From JACCUZ01 sp038246575 (GTDB taxonomy: Bacteria > Actinomycetota > Actinomycetes > JACCUZ01), in assembly GCA_038246575.1 (NCBI GenBank), contig JBBRVU010000066.1, positions 1-19,294 on the forward strand: a stretch of DNA of 19,294 bases. The letters are read 5' to 3'. The notes under the pieces were generated by a model, which was not told the DNA's origin, did not search any database, and saw nothing but the letters and a program-made list of their open reading frames with translations. Each line of letters opens with the position of its first letter. Position 1 is the stretch's first letter. The position numbers and the translations under genes are program-made. Shown piece after piece: positions 14,964 through 19,294 of this stretch.

Positions 14964-17531
14964 TCAGGAGGCGGTTGCGGCCGCGGGTCGCTGCAGGAGG
15001 GCGCGTCGGTGTGAGACCCAGTGCTCGTGCCAGGCGGTGAAGCTGGCCGGGGGCATCGGCCGGGCCACCAGGTAGCCCTGCACCAGGTGGCAGCCCATGT
15101 CCGCGAGCTGCCGCCAGGCGAGCTCGGTCTCGACGCCCTCGGCGACCACGTCGAGAGCGAGGTTGCGACCCAGGTCCACGATGGACCGCACGATCATCAG
15201 GTCTTCGATCTCGTTGCTCATGTCGTGCACGAAGCTCTTGTCGATCTTGAGCTCCTGGACCGGGAGCCGCCGGAGGCTGGACAGCGACGAGTACCCGATG
15301 CCGAAGTCGTCGATGGCCAGGCGCACCCCGAGGGCACGCAGCCGGTTGAGGGACTCGATGGCGAGCTCAGGATCACTCATCACCGTGCTCTCGGTGATCT
15401 CCAGGGTCAGCAGGTGCGCCGGAACGCCGCGCTCCGTCAGCAGCGCGCCGACCTCGTCGGACAGGTCGTCGTCGGCGAGTGAGCGGGCTGAGAGGTTGAC
15501 CGCCACCCCGACCGTGAGCCCCGCGGCCTGCCAGTCGGCGCATGCGGTGAGGGCGTGGTCGAGCACCTGAAGGGTCAAGGCCCGCATCAGGCCCGCACGC
15601 TCGGCCAGGGGGATGAACTCGTCCGGCGCCAGGATGCCGAGGGTGGGGTGGTTCCAGCGGGCCAGGACCTCGACGGAGCCGATGGCACCGGACACCATGT
15701 CGGCCTTGGGCTGGACATGGACCGAGATGTCGCGGGTCTCGAGTGCGGACCGCAGATCCATGACCAGCGCCAGCCGGGCGGGGCTGGAGGTGTCCAGGCC
15801 CGCGTCGTAGAGCCGGACCCCACCGCCCGCGGCCTTCGCGGAGTACATCGCGACGTCGGCGCGCTTGAGAATGCTGCTGACGTCCTTCGCGTGCTCGGGT
15901 GCGAGGGCGACCCCGAGGGACGCGCCGACCTGGACGGGAATGCCCTCGAGGTCGGTGGGGTGCTGCAGGGCGACCAGCACCTCCTCCGCGATACGACGGG
16001 CGTACGCGCTGTCGGCGCACTCCGTCACCAGGAGGGCGAACTCGTCCCCGCCGAGGCGAGCAACGGTCGTGTCGGCGCCGATCGTCTCCGAGGTCCGGGC
16101 CGCGAGGGCCTTCAACAGCTCGTCACCGTGCTGGTGACCGAGGGTGTCGTTCACCTCCTTGAAGCCGTCCAGGTCCATGATCATGACAGCGGCCCCGACG
16201 CTGAGGCCGAGCCGGACCCGCTCCAGCTCGGCGGCGACACGGCGCTGGAGGAGCACCCGGTTGGGCAGCCCGGTGAGCGCGTCGTGCAGGGACTCGTGGC
16301 GGAGCTGGTCGATGAGCCGGCTGTTCTGCAACGCGATCCCCGCGTGGTTGGCCACGGTCTCGAGCAGGCGCATGTCGCTGGTGTCGAAGCTGCGGACGTC
16401 GCCGAGCCGGTCCGCGACTGCGAGGGTGCCGATGACACCGGCGTCGCCGCGCAGCGGGACGACGATCGCCTCCCGCCACCGCCGAGCGCCGAGCAGGGTT
16501 CGGGACCGGGCGTCGCGGGTGCTCTTGGCCATCAGCTGGGGTTCGAGATCCTGACCCGGGAGCGGCAGGATCCGCGAGCTCTCCTTGTCCACGACCACGT
16601 TCTCGCGGACGAAGCGGCCACTGGGGCTCAGTGAGACTCGCACCGCGCTCTCGTCGTCGCCGAAGAACGTGATCTCGGCGTGCTCGCTGCGCAGCAGCTC
16701 CTTCGCCTGCGCCAGGACGCTGCCCAGCGTCTCGTCGATCTCGGGCGTGCTCGCCACCGCCTGGCTGAAGCGGTAGAGCCGCTCCAGGCTGAGGTGCCGC
16801 TCGGACAGCCGCGAGTATGCGCGGTAGCCGATGACCAGGAAGAGTCCGGCGCCGGCCGCCGGAACGACGCTGATGGGCGACGCCGAGTACGCGTAGACCA
16901 GCACCAGCGCGACCGTGCCGACACCCATCGCCAGACCGAGATAGATCGCGATCTGGGAGAGCAGGTTGCGCATGTCCAGCGCGCCCTCGTGCAGCCCGAT
17001 GACGAGCTGGGTGGTCGCCGCGTCGAGCAGCGCCGCTGCCCCGACTGCGACGTAGGCGGCGAGGATCCAGTGCCAACCGAGCTCGGCTCCGGTGCCACGG
17101 ACCAGGTCGAAGATGAAGACCACGAGGACACCGTCGGCCAGCTTCAGCGCGACGTTGTAGGCCAGCTTGAGACCACGCTGATGGCGGTGCAGGACATACG
17201 CGAGGCTGGCACCGACGACGAGCCCGATGACGAGCGCGTCGGCGCGCAGATAGGTCAGCCCGAGGACGATCGGGATCTCACTCAGTGCAAGGGTCTGGGC
17301 CTCGCGGTTGACCTGCACGTGCAGGACGAAGACCTCGACGACGAGCGTCATCGCCACGATCCACGCCACGGAGAGCCACCAGGCTGGTGACGCGGGCCCG
17401 AGCCGCAGGCCTCCGCTCAGGGCGAGCAGGACGGACCCACTGAGCAGGATCGCCACAACGCCCGCGACGGCCCACCACTGCCGTGGCCTGCGGGCACGTC
17501 GACGAGCGGCACGCAGCGGCCGTTGCGACAT
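14964..17531 (-). CDS. Membrane GAF-GGDEF-EAL cyclic-di-GMP protein
   Basis: 855-aa protein for making and/or degrading the second messenger c-di-GMP. A basic N-terminus is followed by about seven to eight hydrophobic segments (roughly 20-40, 51-70, 84-114, 132-144, 155-180, 192-215, 221-236), a GAF-like sensor (about 255-405), GGDEF (about 412-575) and EAL (about 585-835). The cyclase motif is intact (RLGGDEF, 492-498), as is the diguanylate metal loop MDLDGFKEVNDTLGH. I see no RxxD inhibitory site before it. The EAL signature is EVL (621-623), a common conservative variant, and the other catalytic stretches are kept: NLSARS, LEITES, DDFGIGYSSL (741-750), KIDKSF and EGVET (798-802), so phosphodiesterase activity is expected. 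ATG 17531 has GGGAGG 6 nt upstream; the longer frame reads into the protease repeats and is rejected. Confidence 0.95.
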   Translation of the reverse strand: MSQRPLRAARRRARRPRQWWAVAGVVAILLSGSVLLALSGGLRLGPASPAWWLSVAWIVAMTLVVEVFVLHVQVNREAQTLALSEIPIVLGLTYLRADALVIGLVVGASLAYVLHRHQRGLKLAYNVALKLADGVLVVFIFDLVRGTGAELGWHWILAAYVAVGAAALLDAATTQLVIGLHEGALDMRNLLSQIAIYLGLAMGVGTVALVLVYAYSASPISVVPAAGAGLFLVIGYRAYSRLSERHLSLERLYRFSQAVASTPEIDETLGSVLAQAKELLRSEHAEITFFGDDESAVRVSLSPSGRFVRENVVVDKESSRILPLPGQDLEPQLMAKSTRDARSRTLLGARRWREAIVVPLRGDAGVIGTLAVADRLGDVRSFDTSDMRLLETVANHAGIALQNSRLIDQLRHESLHDALTGLPNRVLLQRRVAAELERVRLGLSVGAAVMIMDLDGFKEVNDTLGHQHGDELLKALAARTSETIGADTTVARLGGDEFALLVTECADSAYARRIAEEVLVALQHPTDLEGIPVQVGASLGVALAPEHAKDVSSILKRADVAMYSAKAAGGGVRLYDAGLDTSSPARLALVMDLRSALETRDISVHVQPKADMVSGAIGSVEVLARWNHPTLGILAPDEFIPLAERAGLMRALTLQVLDHALTACADWQAAGLTVGVAVNLSARSLADDDLSDEVGALLTERGVPAHLLTLEITESTVMSDPELAIESLNRLRALGVRLAIDDFGIGYSSLSSLRRLPVQELKIDKSFVHDMSNEIEDLMIVRSIVDLGRNLALDVVAEGVETELAWRQLADMGCHLVQGYLVARPMPPASFTAWHEHWVSHRRALLQRPAAATAS

Positions 17532-17537
17532 GGATGT

Positions 17538-17543
17538 CCTCCC
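17538..17543 (-). promoter_or_regulatory. Ribosome binding site deciding the GGDEF-EAL start
   Basis: GGGAGG on the minus strand is 6 nt before ATG 17531. It rules out the 93-residue N-terminal extension, which would consist of translated protease repeat DNA. Confidence 0.8.
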
Positions 17544-17557
17544 TACCTGCTGACATA

Positions 17558-17598
17558 TCGACGGCCGGGGAGAAATGTTGAGCCTCCCCGGCCGTTGA
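17558..17598 (-). terminator. Hairpin between the protease and c-di-GMP genes
   Basis: The arms 17561-17572 and 17584-17595 pair perfectly over 12 bp (ACGGCCGGGGAG), extendable to 15 bp with one G-T pair, around an 11-nt loop. It starts 22 bp after the protease stop and has no T-run. It probably terminates or attenuates protease transcription; the c-di-GMP gene begins 26 bp further on. Confidence 0.65.
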
Positions 17599-17620
17599 TC
17601 GAGTCGAAATGCGGGTGGGG

Positions 17621-19294
17621 TCAGTCCCAGCTCCCGGTGGCCGAGGACGAACCCGCCCAGGACGAACCTGCCCACGAGGACCCGGCCCACGACGAGCCCG
17701 CCCACGACGAGCCCGCCCAGGAGGAGCCGGTCCAGACACCGGTGGCCCACGACGAGCCCGCCCACGACGAGCCCGCCCACGACGAGCCCGCCCACGACGA
17801 GCCCGCCCACGACGAGCCCGCCCAGGAGGAACCGGCCCAGGAGGAGCCGTTCCAGACGCCGCCGTCCCAGGCTTCGCCGGCCGCCTGGCGGGCCCGGGTC
17901 CGGGCGTTGTAGGGCTGGCCGAAGATGTCGATCTCGCCGGCCAGCGGCACGCCGTTGGCGACGAGGCGGTTGGTCCCGCGAGCGGCGTCCAGGGAACCGC
18001 TCCCGTCGGAGCGGGGGAAGGTCTGCTGGGTGGCCGGGGCCGGGGCAGCGGCGGCGGCCTGGACGTCGATGAGGCCGCTGCCCTGGGCCTGGCGGTTGGC
18101 CGCGGGCAGGGTGCGGGCGGTGCCGGTCAGCAGCGCCTTGACCTGGTCGGGCGTCAGCTCGGGGCGCTGCTGGAGCAGCAGCGCGGCGGCGCCGGAGACG
18201 ACCGCGGCCGCCTGGGAGGTACCGCTGCCCCGGAAGAAGCGGTCGTCGATGATGCCGGTCGCGCCGAAGGTGCGGTCGATGTAGGAGCCGGGGACGCGCA
18301 GGCCCTGGATCGAGGCGCCGGGCGCGACCACGTCGGGGTCGCGGACGCCGTCGCCGCGGGTGGAGAAGTCCGGGATGGTGTCGTCACTGATCGTGCGGCT
18401 GTCCTGGTTGTCCTCGGCGCCGACCGCGAGGACGTAGGGGTCCTGGGCAGGGTCGAGCAGCTTGCCGGTGCCGGTGCCGTCGTTGCCGGCGGCCGCCACC
18501 ACCACGATGCCCTTGAGCCAGGCGACCTCGGCGGCGTAGGCCAGCGGGTCGAGCAGGTAGCTCTGCAGCGAGGGGGTGCCGAAGGAGAGATTGAGGACCC
18601 GGATGTTCATCCCCGGGTCGTTGCGGTGCTGGACCACCCAGTCGATGGCGGCGATGACCTGGGACACGTCGCTGTTGCCGTAGGCGTCGGCGACCTTCAG
18701 GCTCACGATCCGCGCGCCCGGGGCGACACCGGTGTAGGCCCACGGCGAGCGACGACCGTCGTCGGCGCCGATGATGCCGGCCATGAACGTGCCGTGACCG
18801 AAGGTGTCCAGGTAACGGGTGGAACGGTTCTGCGAGTCGAAGGACAGGTCCGGGCCGTTGAGCACCTTGCCTGCACCTTCGAGGCCCGCGACCGGAGCGA
18901 CCCCGGAGTCGATCAGGGCCACGTCGATGCCTTGACCGGTGATGCCGCTGCTGACGAGGTCCTGGGCCTTGGTGGCCTTGACCACGTTGACCAGCGAGCC
19001 GGCAGCCTTGCGGACGTCGTACCTGCCGCCGGCCTGCACGCCCTTGACGTTCAGGTCTGCGTTCTTTGCACCCCTGGCGTTCTTTGCCCCCCTGGCGTTC
19101 TTTGCACCCTTGACGGCCTTCACGCCCCTGACGCGTCGGACGCCAGTCAGCTGGACGGCTGCGTCGGGCGTGACGCCGAGCACGGCTGCGTTGGAGCGCA
19201 GCGTCGCCACGGCGTCGGTGGGCAGGGTGACCACCGCGATCCCCAGGCCGCGCAGCTCACGCTGCACCGACCCGCCAAGACGGACGACCTCGTC
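17621..19294 (-). CDS. Subtilisin-family (S8) serine protease with Trp-rich repeat tail (5' end outside window)
   Basis: Probably secreted protease; 557 residues are visible. The frame is open to the right edge (DEVVRLGGSVQREL...), so the signal peptide and start are missing, and the GTG at 19267 lies inside what looks like the propeptide. The catalytic triad is complete: Asp (LIDSG, 18908-18910), His (FGHGTF, 18794-18796) and Ser (GSGTSQAAA, 18215-18217), with the oxyanion Asn in AAAGNDG. The usual GTSMA is GTSQA here. Between the propeptide and catalytic domain is a basic hexapeptide repeat (GAKNAR). The C-terminal 80 or so residues are pentapeptides WAGSS with 15 Trp in strict five-residue spacing, plus a final Trp. 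Similar tails occur in actinobacterial S8 proteases as I recall; their role is unclear, possibly surface attachment. Confidence 0.93.
   Translation of the reverse strand, partial: DEVVRLGGSVQRELRGLGIAVVTLPTDAVATLRSNAAVLGVTPDAAVQLTGVRRVRGVKAVKGAKNARGAKNARGAKNADLNVKGVQAGGRYDVRKAAGSLVNVVKATKAQDLVSSGITGQGIDVALIDSGVAPVAGLEGAGKVLNGPDLSFDSQNRSTRYLDTFGHGTFMAGIIGADDGRRSPWAYTGVAPGARIVSLKVADAYGNSDVSQVIAAIDWVVQHRNDPGMNIRVLNLSFGTPSLQSYLLDPLAYAAEVAWLKGIVVVAAAGNDGTGTGKLLDPAQDPYVLAVGAEDNQDSRTISDDTIPDFSTRGDGVRDPDVVAPGASIQGLRVPGSYIDRTFGATGIIDDRFFRGSGTSQAAAVVSGAAALLLQQRPELTPDQVKALLTGTARTLPAANRQAQGSGLIDVQAAAAAPAPATQQTFPRSDGSGSLDAARGTNRLVANGVPLAGEIDIFGQPYNARTRARQAAGEAWDGGVWNGSSWAGSSWAGSSWAGSSWAGSSWAGSSWAGSSWATGVWTGSSWAGSSWAGSSWAGSSWAGSSWAGSSSATGSWD
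17626..17869 (-). repeat. 15-bp tandem repeat encoding WAGSS pentapeptides
   Basis: Tryptophan codons fall every 15 bp from 17657 to 17867 (15 in all), with one more near the stop. Five consecutive units at 17746-17820 are identical (plus-strand unit CCCACGACGAGCCCG). The order toward the C-terminus is WDGGV, WNGSS, six WAGSS, WATGV, WTGSS, five WAGSS, SATGS, WD. The near-identical units imply recent expansion or slippage, so copy number probably varies between strains. Confidence 0.92.
19060..19131 (-). repeat. 18-bp tandem repeat encoding basic hexapeptides
   Basis: Units at 19060-19077, 19078-19095 and 19096-19113 differ by one or two bases, and a diverged fourth lies at 19114-19131. In the protease they encode repeated GAKNAR-type hexapeptides between the propeptide and the catalytic domain, giving a flexible, basic and probably protease-sensitive linker. 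Confidence 0.85.

Noticed and set aside
17532..17810. 93-residue N-terminal extension of the GGDEF-EAL gene beginning MGGLVVGG
   Set aside because: It is protease repeat DNA read in another frame and crosses the hairpin; ATG 17531 has a strong ribosome site.
17523..17912. Plus-strand open frame coding for DEPAHDEPAH-type acidic repeats
   Set aside because: It is the antisense reading of the 15-bp WAGSS repeat; the opposite frame carries a complete S8 catalytic domain continuous with the repeat.
19240..19267. GTG 19267 as the start of the S8 protease
   Set aside because: The frame stays open to the window edge with propeptide-like sequence upstream and there is no signal peptide after this GTG.

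Overview
The window is GC-rich actinobacterial chromosome. High GC, strong GGGAGG-type ribosome binding sites, a CUT1 sugar transporter without its own ATPase, an F420-type LLM oxidoreductase and RsbW-like ATPase / SpoIIE-type phosphatase proteins point to an actinomycete. My best guess is the Nocardioidaceae (Nocardioides-like), but that is inference. The window holds fourteen protein genes: twelve complete and two cut by its edges. I see no tRNA, rRNA, CRISPR array, insertion sequence or phage gene.

Layout. (1) Positions 1-4092, minus strand: a LacI-type regulator, a sugar-binding lipoprotein and two sugar ABC permeases, with gene junctions of a 4-bp overlap, 1 bp and 8 bp. They form one tightly coupled operon read leftwards. 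A perfect-looking LacI-family operator and a TTGACA promoter sit at its head, apparently overlapping the first annotated codons of the regulator. (2) Positions 4227-6606, plus strand: an HtrA/DegP-type membrane-anchored serine protease, preceded by an 8-3-8 bp direct repeat with the architecture described for the MprA box, then a perfect 19-bp hairpin, then a PAC2-family protein. (3) Positions 6607-6997: a non-coding stretch with a C-run tract (G-quadruplex potential on the minus strand), a 27-nt imperfect palindrome and a smaller hairpin. (4) Positions 6998-10205: an unrecognised 210-aa gene on the minus strand; a divergent region with a 30-bp tandem repeat; then, on the plus strand, an RsbW-like ATPase fused to a PAS domain and a GH3-family secreted glycosidase whose acid/base dyad looks altered. 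(5) Positions 10209-14954: a PAS-GAF-SpoIIE phosphatase-ATPase protein (minus), divergent from phosphoglucomutase and an LLM flavin/F420 oxidoreductase (plus, 2 bp apart). (6) Positions 14964-19294, minus strand: a membrane GAF-GGDEF-EAL cyclic-di-GMP protein and, upstream of it and separated by a hairpin, a subtilisin-family (S8) protease whose tail is a tryptophan-rich pentapeptide tandem repeat.

How they fit together. The left operon is a self-contained sugar uptake unit with its own repressor. The rest is dominated by sensing and envelope or secreted protein functions: HtrA, PAC2, two proteins of the partner-switching type with no anti-sigma-factor antagonist or sigma factor nearby, a c-di-GMP enzyme and a secreted protease. 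I did not find a clear undescribed multi-gene system. The best candidates for a second look are the repeat-flanked ATPase-PAS gene, the altered GH3 enzyme, the Trp-repeat protease and the regulatory repeats.
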